DNA of 64,000 bases from Epiperipatus broadwayi (GCA_028023455.1 JAQFVV010000032.1:2418001-2482000), one strand, 5' to 3'; shown: positions 25,402 through 37,282, numbered from the stretch's first letter. Numbers and translations are program-made. The notes: generated from the sequence alone by a model not told the origin.

Positions 25402-25700
25402 TTATAAAATCAACAAAATTTTTATTTCTGAATATTTTTAAAAACTTGAACGAACAATTATTTATTTCTCTAATATCTAATAAATTATGTTTTAAAAGTT
25501 TAAATTTTTTAAATATTTATTGCAAAATTGCGAATATTATCTTCCTCATAAATATAAGTAGATTCTTTACGTCATAGCAAGTCTCCAAATTTGCTTCAGG
25601 CCATATTTATGTTAGCTGCTAATATAATGTTATATTTTTGAAAATAAAGTATTTCAAGTCAAAGTAAGTTATTAATAATTTATATTTGTTGACATCTAAT
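25320..25700 (-). mobile_element. Third, partial copy of the 33-35 kb TA-flanked transposon family
   Basis: Read on the minus strand this matches the interior of the element at 34727-35597 (its 34830-35215): TTTGACTTGAAATACTTT, ATTATATTAGCAGCT and TTTTGATTRCCATCTCA appear in the same order. The diagnostic CACCTGGGTC ends are missing, so it is a truncated or decayed copy. Confidence 0.6.
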
Positions 25701-25760
25701 AAATATAGTGTAAATTATTTAAAAAAAAATCTAAAACCGTAATAAATTCGCAAAATAAAC

Positions 25761-25865
25761 ATGTTTTTGCGTTATTGGAAACTTCAATGTCGTAACATGC
25801 CTAACGTTTTGCAGCCTTGGCAACACACAACGGTTGAACATGTCAGGGCGGGGCTTATGTCTACA
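25761..25865 (+). CDS. Candidate first coding exon, unknown protein
   Basis: An ATG at 25761 opens 35 codons that run in phase 0 to a near-consensus splice donor (CTACA then GTAAGA at 25866). The peptide begins MFLRYWKLQCRNMPNVLQ and ends HVRAGLMST; it is basic, lacks acidic residues near the start and could be a mitochondrial targeting sequence. The block is rich in CpG compared with everything around it, and it includes a GGGCGGGGC GC-box-like string at 25846-25854. The open frame reads through the donor into A+T-rich sequence, as expected if that part is intron. No following exon was identified. It may equally be the end of an unrecognised transposon, since it abuts one. Confidence 0.3.
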
Positions 25866-26034
25866 GTAAGAATGGGAATTTTGAATTTCGTGTTTTTTTT
25901 TAAAAAAAAAAATTATAATAAAGTATACCGTTTTATACGCATTTTAACGTATAATACGTACAGAAAAATTCACCAGGGGGTGAATTGGCCAAAAGATGTT
26001 TCTCTGTCATTTGAAGCATAAGTGGGTTAATAGG

Positions 26035-28010
26035 GCTTTAACAGTAAAGACCATTATGGGGAAAATTTGGGGTGATAGGATTCATCATCATCAATCTCAA
26101 GTCAAATATGAGAGATCAACACAGACCATAACTATTATAAATATAAGTTCACTTAGCATTACACAAAAACAATAATAATCACTCATCATCATAAATGATC
26201 AACAATAAAAATCAATAGTCAATCTTGTGACTGGATTTATTAAATGGATCTATTATTGCCAGCTTGGAGCAGATTATTTCAACATTAATTTGAATGGACA
26301 AACTTAAGTGTTAATCCACCAGAATATATAACAATAAAATAGTAATGCTGGGATACCAAAACATGCTGATCATAAAGACTCTGACCACTTAGTATCTTTA
26401 AAGTACTAGCCCACTACAAACTTAATTTCTAATAAATACTAAACTAAATAAAATGTAATGCATGGACATTAAAGGATATCCCCTTTGCGTACAACAGAAT
26501 CATCATAAACTGGATGTCCATGAACATTAAATATAAACCCCTTTTATATAACAGTGTTATGCATGAATCTAGCTCAGGAACAAAAGCTCTATAATTAGTA
26601 CTGTGACCAAGAAATACAATCCTAACACATAATATTCTAAAACTCTTTAGGATTGAGTAAATTCATTGAAATAATTTTAACAATAAAATATCAATTTATT
26701 AATAACAATTAAAATGAAATTAAGGCCTGCTAAATATGACTATACATATAAATTAAGTTCTGATTTTGATCAATTCAAAAATAGATCACATTGTGATTTA
26801 TAAATATGTCAATACACAAAACACATATATAAGTACACAGATGTGGGGTTTAATTTACGAACATTTGAATTGTCATATAATAAAAAAATATGGTCAATTT
26901 TAACATGTCTACCTGACACACATCTATATAAGCACACAGGCGTGCATAACATATGGCAACTGTCATGCAATAATAATAAGTTATCACCGTTTAATGATAC
27001 ATAAATAATGATTGTTTTCACATATATATGTGGGTATCAATGAAAATGTGTGCACACATTGATGTTTATATCATATTTTAATTTGTTAAAATAATAAACT
27101 TATTAAATTTTTTTTTTTTTTTACAATTAATTCTATGTTGAAACTATACTTAAAATTCACATGTATATATATAAATAGATGATATAAATTAAAGCTATTA
27201 ATTAGCCTCTCTTCTTTTTTTTATGGTAATACTTTTATTTATTTTTTTTAAAAATATTGTTGTTTGAAAAGTTTCATTTAAAATTCAGATCCTTATTGCC
27301 TCATTTTCGATATTTAAAAAAATATTCACCCTCCCCCTCTTTTTTTATAAACAATATTCGGAACAAATAATCTTCTAGACACAAATGTCATTATTCCACA
27401 ATATGAACTATGGGGAATACAAAAGAGCAGACTTATTATTTCCATGAGACTCCAAACTCTACTGTAGTAAACTAGTAGAAGCAGCTGGACTTGAACTGCT
27501 TTGCCTTCATTTATCTCTTCATAATCTTCATGTTGTCATAATCTGTAAAAACTAAAAACTGCTCTCTAATCTTTTTTCCAATTTTTATAATCAGAATGGG
27601 AGGAGGAATACAGACTTAAAAATAAGTTTTCCCTATACTGATTGGAAAAAAGTTAATGATTTTTTTTTCAATTCAACTTAATGCTTTGAAAAAAACTTTA
27701 TAAAATTTTATCAAAATATGTTATACAAGCATTAATTATAAAAAATTTGATAATCAAAATAGATAGTGGAATTTTATAATTACCAATCAAAATTATTTAA
27801 TCCTTAATTGTTATTCCAGTGTAATATAAAAAATATTTACAAAAAAAATTGTATTTATTACTACTTTTAATTTCAAGTTTATATATATATATTCTCACAC
27901 ACTACTATGTTGTTGTATATCATGAGATACATAACTGTCTCATATCCATACTCATGGGAAAAAAAGAAGAGAAATAAAATACCCATCAACCAATATTTTA
28001 TGCAATATAC
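26035..28010 (-). repeat. LINE-tail family, copy 2 (long form)
   Basis: The first 1.2 kb (26035-27260) is the reverse complement of the LINE 3' tail at 10.5-11.8 kb. The rest (27260-28010) matches the forward sequence at 29216-30240, for example ATTATGACARCATGA and AATTATAAAATTCCACTATC. The two long copies therefore share a 5' part that the reverse transcriptase-bearing copy at 8.6 kb lacks. No reverse transcriptase is present, so this is a non-autonomous form. Confidence 0.65.
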
Positions 28011-28311
28011 ATGTATAATCAAAACAAAGTTAATACCTCAAACTATGTTCTAGAAATTTGACAGGCATCTGTCAGCTAGCAGAATGAATAATGACTTGCA
28101 ATTCTGAAATAAAGAATTCAGCCACTGGAATAAAAGTACACAATGCACCATGAACACCAAAAGTGCTAAGCTACCAGAACCCTTGATATGAAATAAAAAT
28201 AGAAAAAATCTTTGCACAGCCCTGCCCCTTAAGTCTTAGGGACTGCAAATTATAAATTATGCCTTGCTCCTTTTCTTGAAGACTTAGAAGCTGGGGTTCA
28301 GGGCAGGATCA

Positions 28312-28506
28312 TTAGCTGCACCATGATAAACAAGAGGGAATCAGAAAGTGGGTTGGAGCAATGCCTGAGATAAAACATCCCATGAAATTGCCTGAAAATA
28401 TTGTATCCCCAAGCCAATGACAAAACCCTCCAACTATCATCAAAACTAATAGTACAGCTACAGAAACACCAACAGTCAAAAAACCCAATCCAATCTCCAA
28501 AATCAT
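28312..28506 (-). CDS. Hypothetical 64-residue membrane protein
   Basis: A minus-strand frame starting MILEIGLGFLTVGVSVAV continues LLVLMIVGGFCHWLG, giving one clear hydrophobic segment of about 25 residues, then a Cys/Ser/Phe-rich tail ending CLSWCS. G+C is above the neighbourhood. It sits at the 5' side of the long repeat copy 2 (26.0-28.0 kb, minus strand), in the same direction, and may belong to it. There is no recognisable family, splice signal or poly(A) signal. A membrane-spanning appearance can arise by chance in T-rich frames, so this is weak. Confidence 0.2.
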   Translation of the reverse strand: MILEIGLGFLTVGVSVAVLLVLMIVGGFCHWLGDTIFSGNFMGCFISGIAPTHFLIPSCLSWCS

Positions 28507-28749
28507 AATTTTCTATTCACTTCTAAATATGAACTTAAATATACATTAAAATTTCTATTTTATAATTTATAATCTTGTCTATTTTTCACAGTAATACTTT
28601 AAAATTAATTCTGCATAAAATGCATACTTTCTTCTTTCTCAGATATGGTTATTTGAGATTAAGTCGAGGGGCAATTTTATTGTAATGACCACCGGTTCTT
28701 GCTTATCAGTGGCCCAGTTGGGTAGTCATTTGTACCAGTACTAAAAAAA

Positions 28750-29215
28750 ACAGGGGTGAATCTGGGGAGATGGCACTCATTATCACCAACTCCAAGTCAT
28801 TTTTTTAATATTCGATTTACAAATGTGATGATAATGAGCCCGAGAGATCAACACAAATAGCTATAAGATCACCAGCATTACCCAGAAGTAATAATCATCA
28901 TTCATCATCATAAAACAACAGTCAGTCTTGTGACTGAATTTGAAATGAGCCTACTATAGACCAGGCTAATTATATAGCCCTTGTCAGCTTGGGCATATTA
29001 TTTAAACATTAATGTAGATGCGCAAGCTTAAATGCTAATCCATCAGAATATATAACAATAATATTGGGATACTAAAACATGCTGATCATCAATGCTCTGG
29101 CCACTTAGTACCTTTAATGTACTAGCCAACTATAAACTTAATTTCTAATAAATACTAAACTAAATAAGACATAGCGAATGGACTTTAAAGGATATCCCTT
29201 TTGTGCCAATTCAGA
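28750..29215 (-). repeat. LINE-tail family, copy 3 (3' end only)
   Basis: Reverse complement of the last 450 bases of the family: GTTGGTGATAATGAGTGCC, CAGTCACAAGACTGACTG, GATCAGCATGTTTTAGTATC and ATAGTTGGCTAGTAC. It stops exactly where copy 4 begins in the opposite direction, so the two are fused tail-out. The short length fits 5' truncation. Confidence 0.7.
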
Positions 29216-32200
29216 ATCATGAGATGGTTATGTGTCTTATGGCACACTCACATACTAGTGTGTGTGCACATATATATATATAAAGTTGAAATGAGAAGTA
29301 GAAATGAACATAGACAAAAATTTTTGTAGATATTTTCTTTATAACAATGGAATAACAGTTAAAAATTAAATAGTTTTCAATGTAAAATTTTTTAAATTAT
29401 AAATTAAATATTTTGAAAGGTCTAATTAATTATATTTTATTAATTCTGATTTTGAAATTAAAATGAACATGATTTTATGTTACCATAGATATACCGATAA
29501 TTATAAAATTCCACTATCTATTTTGATTAGCAAATTTTTTAAATTAATGCTTGTATAACATATTTTGATAAAAATATTACTAAGTTATTTTTCAAAGGAT
29601 TAAGTGAATTGAGAAGTCATTAGCTTCTTTCAATCAAAATAGGTAAAATATTTTTAATTACTGTATTTTTTTTCACCACCCTGGCTATAAAAGACTGGGG
29701 GAAAAAATTAGAAGAGAGTTCTTAGTTTTTTTTATTATACAGATTATGACAGCATGACTACTACCATGAAGAGATAACAGAAGGCAAGATAGTGGATCAA
29801 GCTGCTGTTACTAGTGCAACGATTGAGTTTGGATTTCACATGGAAGCAAGGCCCAGCTTTCCTGTGTTCTCCACAGCCCATGTTGTGTATTAGATGGTAT
29901 GCCTGAAGTCTATTAAATTCTAGATTAAATGGAGCTGATTAAATGTGATAAGTTATTGGATTACACCTTTCCTGAAGATGAAATAAGTCAGTTTAATGTT
30001 TAGAAAAGCAGTTTGCTTGGAGTTTATCAGCTTGCTGAAGAATTACTTTGTTTTATCTATAAAGCACAGATAAAGATACTGCATCATATATTATATATAT
30101 ATATAAAGTACAGCTGTAAATAACTTTATATAACAAGTAAGATGTGTTTCCAATATATTTTGAAAAAAAAAAAACCTCCAAAAATATTTCTAGATTAGGC
30201 AACAAAAAAAACAACTTCCAGGAGTATTTTTTTTTAAAAACATTTATAATTAATTAGAAGTAACCTATTAAAGAAAATTTTTATGAAGGACTGTCAAAGG
30301 AGTAAATATTTTTTTAAAGAAAACTTTTACTTACAATAAAAAAATAAATAAGAAGTTAATTAATAGCTTTAATTCATATCATCTATTTTAAATATATACA
30401 CATACATCATATGTGTGCATTTATATATCACTAAAATGTGATGTTATTATTTTTATTATGATATAATTCCCATTTTACATGTTTGTCTGCTTATATAGTG
30501 TAACGGTCATACCTGTATACATGCGCAACAAAATTTAAAGTTATGGCAAATTATCCCAAGGCTGATCGAGATGAGGTTGTGGAGACCTCGAACCCAATCT
30601 CACCCCAATTCCTTCACCAACGCTCAGAGATTTACCACCTTACAGATGACACATATGAGGCTACACTTGTATTTCTTTAATTCACGTGCAGGCAGTGGTG
30701 GAATATGAGACCAAAAATTTACTTAGCAGAGACTACACTTAAATTAAACAAATATACGCAAAGAATATAGCTATATGGGAGATATGACCCAACAAACTGA
30801 TATTATTAATTTGACTGTGATTCTATAATAACGAATGAGCAAGAAATGAGACACTAAGCGTAATTATATTTTATAAATTTTAATATGATCCAAAATTTAA
30901 GAAAAATAAATAAGAAAATATAAAATATGAAATATACAGCTATCTCACCTGTAGGTGAGGATGATGTTTACAGGGTAAAAATTATTTAGATTGAGAAATT
31001 TATCATTTACATTTGGAAAATTTATTTGTAATTTTAATCTACAATTAGCTATGCCTTCATTATGCTATATTATAACCTACAAGATTTGCAATAGTTAGAT
31101 TACAGGAGTGATTATTAAATTGCAACTAGCTTTAATATTATTATAATGAGCTAAACATTTCTCTCTGCACAGATAGTAAACTCATGAAACCAGATTTAAG
31201 TTCAGATCAAAGCTGAAATATTTAATTACTAAGGAGGGATGAACTGGTATTTAGTAGCATGATTTCAGATACTACAGCATTTATAAAATATCTAATCTGA
31301 CTTTGTGTCTCGGATGTGTTCCTAATCATGGGATTAATTACCGTGTAATCAGTTCCCGTGGATAATACTATTTGCTGTGAAGATAAGACATTTAGTCCGG
31401 ATGATCGGAACAGCTTACAAATAAATCATCTGGATCCTTGTGCTCCAGTCCTAAATATAATGCTGTCTGAACTAACCAAATAAATTGATCTTAAATCAAG
31501 TCCATTATACGTGAGAATAACAACAAGGAATTAAGGCACATATGTGCTTCATAAAAACACATCCGCCCCACTGACTATACTATTTCTTAACTAAATTAAG
31601 ACGCAAATCTTTGGTTTCATTCTATGATACTACCATAAGCCACTTCACAAAGATAGCATCATCAATAATTATGCTAATTAAAGGTATATAATAAAATCTA
31701 GTTTGTTAAGGTATCTGTATAGCTTTTAATATAGAACTAAAGAGGACTACAGCATATCTAGTGAACATTACAAGTCTAAATACTAATAATATGCTGTATT
31801 TAATCACACCTGCTAATATTAACTAAATAATTTATTTTAAAGCACATCTATCTTATTAAGCAGTGGTAACAGCTTAATTACATATAAAATAGATTTTATA
31901 TTTACTCTTCAGAAGGGAGTTTAGTATGTGCGCTAATGAACAAAGAATTAAATAAATGTGAGAGCATCTAATTGTCTCTCCCGAATTACATTAAATATTA
32001 GAAAACTCCATTCTGAATAAAACATAGCATAAATCAATAAATGCATTATAATCAAAATAATATAGGCATAAGCATAGATTTAAAAAGAAAGAATAATAAC
32101 TAGTTGTTATTGATTTACATAAGTGGAAATTTTAGAAATTAGTTCTAAGTTCGTTTAGTTTGGATTGAATTAGGCAAAACTTACAAATTTAAATTATAAA

Positions 32201-32624
32201 ATAAAATACATTTAACTTGCGTTTTAAAAATTAACATTTCAAAGTTTAGAATTTAAAAATAGTTTAAAATAAAATTGGTCATTTATGTATCAATATAGCT
32301 AGCTTTGAAGGTTTTAGATTTAATTTAAAGAATGGGTTAAAATCTGCAGAAATTAGTTATCGATCTGTCTTTCACGATTGACTTGCATGGTCACTTGATC
32401 TTGGGCCGCTTTTCCATTACTTCTACAACTTGGACTGAGGGTGCTGATGTCCTACCATCTTGTAGATCAATATTCAGGGAGACAGACAGCAAATTTATCT
32501 CCCACTACTCAACATTTCTCATCATAGAATTTTAATACAACTTGTTAAAATGAAAAATGAATAATATTTATCAAAATGGTGGCTGGAGCAAAAAGTTTAT
32601 ATACTGATCTCCTCCCTCACTAGG

Positions 32625-32631
32625 TATAAAA
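32625..32631 (+). promoter_or_regulatory. TATA box in the LTR-like insertion
   Basis: TATAAAA follows CCTCCCTCACTAGG, with a CT-rich stretch about 20-40 bases downstream. It is consistent with an LTR promoter; function not demonstrated. Confidence 0.4.
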
Positions 32632-33050
32632 CTTGTTTACCACTCTCTTGGTTTTAGAATTGTTTCTCTCATCCTTTTTTTTGCAATATTTTTAGCAAAG
32701 GCAGGGAAACCCGCTGAGTTATCGATTTTTCTCTTTTTTTTAAAAAAGGGTGGTTAATTTATTTAAATTATTTTAAAATCTATTTTCACCTTTAACATTT
32801 AATTAGGTCAAAATTTAGCTAAAAAGATTATTTTTATATTATATATATATTTTTTTAAAAACACATTTGAAACCCGTAAACATGTTACCCTATATGTAAC
32901 ATATTTAACTGAAATTTACCTTTATATACAAAATATAACAAAACAACGATGCTGTTAAATTTATAGCATTATTTCTCTTTTTACATATATGTAAGTTTTC
33001 GTCACACACACAGCAAGGTTTACATTAATCTACTTAATAAATTATATGTA

Positions 33051-34227
33051 CACCTGGGTCTCTTTTTACGCGGACTTATTTAACATGATTTTGAAGTTAC
33101 GTGATTCATGTTTCACCGGAAGTCGAACTCCGATAATGCGCTATTATTTTAAATAATAAATTTCGCACAATTACGTTATATTGAAAGTAATAGCACATTA
33201 TTGGAATTCGACTTTCATCTTAGTAATTTCAATATTTTCAGTGCTTTATAATAGTAAGATTTTATGCAATAATGAAATTAAAATCATGATTTCCACATTT
33301 TATATATACACACATTAAATTTTACAAGATTATAATGTAAATTTGTTCAAACATTGTGCGTGTTAATTTTGCATTTTAAATCACATTCTGTTTTTGCTTT
33401 TTAAAAAAGAACGTAATCAATTATTAATCATTTAGTGTCCGCAAGTATATTTTTAAAAGGTGAGTAATAGCAGTGGGCACAATTAAATTTGACAATTAAA
33501 AATTAAATCTGATTTTTAATTGTAATTAACAATTTAAAAATTACTCATGGCGACTTGAAATTAATGTGATGTAAAATGAAATTTGATTTTTAAACGGAAT
33601 TGAAAATTAAAATATTAAAGACAAAAATAAAAATTTAATTTTTAGTTGTTAGTTTTAATTAAATTTTTCCCGGCAGTGGTGAATAAAAGTCTTTTTATTA
33701 TCATAAGTCTAAGTTCATAAACAATTAATAAAATCATCATCTCAAAGATTAATTACTAATTACATTGTCAACAGAAAATCATTAACACAACATGAGAGTG
33801 AACTTGGTGCTAGCTGTATTTCCTCTTGTGAGAATCTGATTTTTTACCAGTTTGCAAACGAACGTGCTTTTCGGCAAATAGCGATAATAATTAAAACGTG
33901 TATAGAAAAATGTAAATTACTGTACTGTAAATTATGCATAAAAATATATTATTTTGAATAAAATTAAATATTATAGTTAAAAAAGTTTGTCTTGTATCAA
34001 TTTTTTTCAAATTTGAAATTTTTTATTAGTCATATTTTATTCTCTTATTTTTTTTTTTGCGCGAATTTTAAAGTAATTTTACGTTGGTGCTTTGCTTTTA
34101 CGCGAATTTTGAAAAATCATAGACTGCACCCCCCCTTTTTGAATGTAAGTTACGTCTATTTTTGCGCAATTTCATTTGCGCGTGTTTTCTGAGGAATCTA
34201 TCTATCGCGTAAAACGAGACCCAGGTG
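33051..34227. mobile_element. TA-flanked inverted-repeat transposon, copy 1 (Tigger/pogo-like ends)
   Basis: The left end CACCTGGGTCTCTTTTTACG (33051 on) and the right end read inward, CACCTGGGTCTCGTTTTACG (34227 back), are inverted copies of about 22 bases. Each is flanked by TA (33049-33050, 34228-34229). TA duplication places it in Tc1/mariner-pogo, and the TCGTTTTACGCG core recalls Tigger/pogo ends. There is no readable transposase, so it is non-autonomous. CpG is frequent (GCGCGAATTT, ACGCGAATTT), suggesting less decay than copy 2. Length 1177 bp, including a nested palindrome. Confidence 0.8.
33116..33216. repeat. Nested palindrome inside the TA-flanked element
   Basis: GGAAGTCGAACTCCGATAAT on the left (33118 on) faces ATTATTGGAATTCGACTTTC on the right (ending 33216); the arms are about 28 bases around a 40-base A+T-rich spacer. 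It is absent from the sister copy at 34.7 kb, so it is probably a separate small insertion. Confidence 0.6.
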
Positions 34228-34726
34228 TATGTGCACATACAATAATTTATTACATGCATGTATTAAGTGTTGAATGATTTATGCTATAATACACATAATT
34301 ATTACAATATTTAGGTTTAGTTTTAATTTGATACATGCGGACTTGGGTATATAAATAGGGAAATAGATACTATTATCTAAAATAGTAGGTGAAACAGGAT
34401 GATTGATAGATCTGACTGTTTCAATAGATTCATGTCAGATAGACATATATGTTAAAATTAATCTTATTTTTTATTATTATATGACAATTGAAATATGTTC
34501 ATTTTATATTGTGTGTTGTTATATGTTTTATGTAAACCTATTGAGACACATGTAAATTACAATGTAATAATGGATTTCTTTTTGGTATTAATCAAAATCT
34601 GAAGGCTTAATTTATATGTATAGTCATATTCTGCAGACTTTAATTTCATTTTTGTTGTTATTAATAAATCAGTATTTCCTTGTTAAAATTATTCCAGTGA
34701 ATTTACTCAATCCTAATTTTAGAATA

Positions 34727-35597
34727 CACCTGGGTCTCGTTTTATGCGGATTATTTTAATGCGATTTTGAAGTTATACGATTCATGTTTCTTCTTAATAT
34801 CCTCCATATTTCACTATATTTATTAGATATCAAGAAATTTAATTAATAACTTATTTTGACTTGAAATACTTTTTTTTTCTTTCAAAAATATAACGTTATA
34901 TTAGCAGCTTACGTTAATATGGCCATAAGCTGTATTTAGAAACTTAGCTTCTATATAAATAACCTACTTATACTAATGAGTAAATAATAATAATAGATTT
35001 ATACATATGTATAAAAATATCGCAATAAATATTCAAAAATTTTAAACTTTTAAAGTGTATTTTGTTAGATATTAACAGAAATATTTTTTTAGATTTTTAA
35101 AATAAATAATAACGAAGATTTTATTGATTTTACAAACTGAAAATAATCTTTCGAATGATAATGTCTAATCTTTTTGTTTTGATTGCCATCTCATTTTTTT
35201 AATATAGAAACAGCATAAGAGTGGAAGTGGCGCTAGTTGTACAACACGTCACGAATCTGATTTCTTACTAGTTCACAAACGAACCTACATTGTAAAATAA
35301 CGGATTAAAATATGTATGAAAAAATGTAAAATTAAATACTGTAGTTAATAAAAAAAGTTTGTCTTATATTAATTTTTTTCATATATTTGAAATTTTTTAT
35401 TAGTCATACTTTATTTCCTTATTTGTTTAATGCAAATTTTAAAGTAATTTTTCTTTGTTGCTTTGCTTTTATGCCAATTTCAGAAAATATAGGAACCTAA
35501 CCCCATTTTTCAAGGTAAGTTACGTTTATTTTTGTGCAATTTCTTTTGTGTGCATTTTCTGAGGAACCTATCTACCGCATAAAACGAGACCCAGGTG
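34727..35597. mobile_element. TA-flanked inverted-repeat transposon, copy 2
   Basis: Same ends as copy 1 (CACCTGGGTCTCGTTTTATG inward from each side) with TA at 34725-34726 and 35598-35599. Comparison with repeat copy 2 shows the empty site was AGAATATTATG, confirming TA as the duplicated target. The interior right half aligns with copy 1, but most CpG positions are now TpG or CpA (ATGCAAATTT against GCGCGAATTT). Length 871 bp, no coding sequence. Confidence 0.85.
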
Positions 35598-36231
35598 TAT
35601 TATGTTAGGATTATATTTCTCTTCATACCTTTTGTTCCTGAGCTAGATTTGTGCCTAAGTTTGTTATATAAAAGGTTTATATTCAGTATTTATGGGCATC
35701 CAGATGATGATGATCTTGAATTGGCACAAAGGGAAAATTTTTTAAAAGTCCATGCACTACATTTTATTTAGTTTAGTATTTATTAGAAGTTTATAGTTGG
35801 CCAGTACATTAAAGATACTCTGTGGCCAGAGCATTGATGATGATCAGCACATTTTAGTATCCGAGCATTATTGTTTTTATTGTTATATATTCTGATAGAT
35901 TAGCACTTAAGTTTGTGCATCCAAATAATTAGCCTAGTTTTTTGTAAACTAATTTCAAATCCAATCACAAGATTGACTGTTGATTTATTTTTATTATTGA
36001 TCATTCATAATAATGAATAATTATTACGTTTTTGTAATGCTGGGAGAACTTATAGTTAATATAACTAGTTGTGGTAATCTCATAGGTTCATTCCTTGTAT
36101 GTATTCACATTCCTCAGATATTTGATATTTAATTTAAATTAGTTCAATAACTAGGATTGATGATTGATGAATGCCATGATCCTAAGTGCACCCTTGCTTC
36201 TTCGTACCATTGCAATGTATATATAGTTATT

Positions 36232-36519
36232 AAAACAGGCAACTGTCTATACAGTAGTGCCATTCAATATCAACCAGAATAATCAATGGATACCAGATCT
36301 AGGTGCAGTGCTCTCAGATCCAAAGCTCCTCACTGATGAAGACCATGAGCCAGAAACTAGTCTGGGGATATTGGATGAGTAGGTACTAAATGGGGATTTT
36401 ATGCACAAGCCTTCTGGCATCAATTGATTACTCTGGTTGGCACTGAGTGGCACTAGTGTATGGAGAGTTTTGCCTGTTTTAATAAGTTATATGCTAGCAT
36501 AAGAAATGGTGATCATGTG
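36232..36519 (+). mobile_element. Hammerhead-bearing fold-back element, copy H1
   Basis: Inverted arms: AAAACAGGCAACTGTC and the CAGTAGTGCCATTCAATATC region on the left; GCACTGAGTGGCACTAGTGT and GGAGAGTTTTGCCTGTTTT on the right. A one-sided tail ATGCTAGCATAAG...GATCATGTG follows the right arm. Flanks ATGTATATATAGTTATT (36215-36231) and ATGTTATATATATATAGTATT (36520-36540) look like an imperfect target duplication of about 17 bp. The plus strand carries a hammerhead ribozyme at 36313-36379. It lies between repeat copy 4 and a Penelope-like fragment. Confidence 0.75.
36313..36379 (+). ncRNA. Type I hammerhead ribozyme (H1 copy)
   Basis: Core CTGATGA (36333-36339), GAAA (36353-36356) and CTAGTC (36357-36362) with predicted cleavage after C36362. 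Stem I: TCCTCA (36327-36332) pairs with TGGGGA (36363-36368), and beyond a small internal loop ATCCAA (36318-36323) pairs with TTGGAT (36371-36376). Stem III is the minimal palindrome ACTAGT. Stem II (G-A-C against G-C-C) has one mismatch, so this copy may be weak. Confidence 0.65.
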
Positions 36520-36537
36520 ATGTTATATATATATAGT

Positions 36538-36790
36538 ATTATTTCCAGGGGATTCCGTATAATAAAAATATAATAACTAAATAGTTGATATTTCAATACA
36601 ATAACAAGTACTTTCCTCAGAACTTTTTCAAATCATAAGAATATGTGTGTGGTGAGATTTAAAATCATTATTTTCTTCTTATTATCAAATTCTATTGGTT
36701 GAGAAGTTTTAAAAAATATTTCATCCTCCAATAACCTTTTCCAAATATTGCTAATTTTCTTCAATTCACATTTTTCATTTACGCTCTTCA
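36538..36790 (-). mobile_element. Inverted terminal piece of Penelope-like element
   Basis: About 250 bases that are the reverse complement of 37222-37487 at the other side of the endonuclease region: CAATACAATAACAAGTACTT, TTGGTTGAGAAGTTTTAAAA and TTTTCTTCAATTCACA. Such inverted, partly duplicated terminal segments are usual for Penelope-like elements. Confidence 0.7.
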
Positions 36791-36892
36791 TAATGATTTT
36801 GATCATAGGATCATTAATAGGGCTTTTTTTATATAATAAAAAAGATTTTGATACTTCAGAAATGAAGACAGTTTCTACTATATATAAAGGGA

Positions 36893-37282
36893 ATAACTGA
36901 TAAAATTAATAATGTTTATAAGAAAAATAATATCCATATAGTTTATACTACATTTAAAAAAATTAATGAAGTATTTCCACATCCTAAAGATAATATTCCT
37001 TTGGAGTATCATGGTATATATGAAATTCCATGTAAAGTTTGTTCACATTTATACATTGGACAGATCAATTGAAGAATAAACATAAGAAAGGACTAACACA
37101 TTTCATCAGCCAAATATTCACACATTAAATTAATTAACCATGACATCAATTTTAATAAAACACATATTCTGGCAAAAATTGAACAATATGACCAAAGATT
37201 GCTAAGAGAAACTATAGAGATTTTTAAAAAGTCTAAGAGCATAAATGAAAAGTGTAAATTGAAGAAAATTCACAATATTTAG
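36893..37282 (+). pseudogene. Penelope-like element GIY-YIG endonuclease relic
   Basis: One frame, broken by two in-frame stops, gives the end of the reverse transcriptase (ITDKINNVYKKNNIHIVY), then the GIY-YIG domain. HGIYEIPCKVCSHLYIGQ (about 37014-37065) carries the paired GIY and YIG strands with the CxxC that marks Penelope-type endonucleases. RINIR follows with the basic residue expected in the helix, then INHDINF, and finally RLLRETIEIFKKS, whose Glu fits the metal-binding position. The frame ends at TAG 37280-37282. Penelope-like elements are retroelements with a telomerase-related reverse transcriptase; the RT proper is missing here, so the copy is 5'-truncated and inactive. Inverted terminal pieces flank it. 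Confidence 0.85.

Larger units (their letters stand above)
30499..34437 (+). mobile_element. Possible solo LTR inserted in repeat copy 4
   Basis: It interrupts the repeat between TTATATAG and GATAGACATATATG. The insert starts TGTAACGGTC and ends ATGTCA, so it has TG...CA ends, flanked by TATAG/GATAG (four of five bases alike). A TATAAAA at 32625-32631 followed by pyrimidine-rich sequence fits a U3/R border. Excluding the nested TA-flanked element (33051-34227) it is about 2.76 kb, with no coding sequence and no internal second repeat. A related start (TATAACGGTCGGGG) appears at 47010 inside the gypsy element. The assignment is inference. Confidence 0.4.
29216..36214 (+). repeat. LINE-tail family, copy 4 (long form, interrupted)
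   Basis: Forward copy in three pieces, 29216-30498, 34438-34726 and 35598-36214. Removing the insertions at 30499-34437 and 34727-35597 restores continuous alignment with copies 1 and 2. It ends with TTCGTACCATTGCAATG at about 36200-36217, where a hammerhead fold-back element has inserted. The copy gives a clean order of events: this repeat first, the LTR-like and TA-flanked insertions later. Confidence 0.7.
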
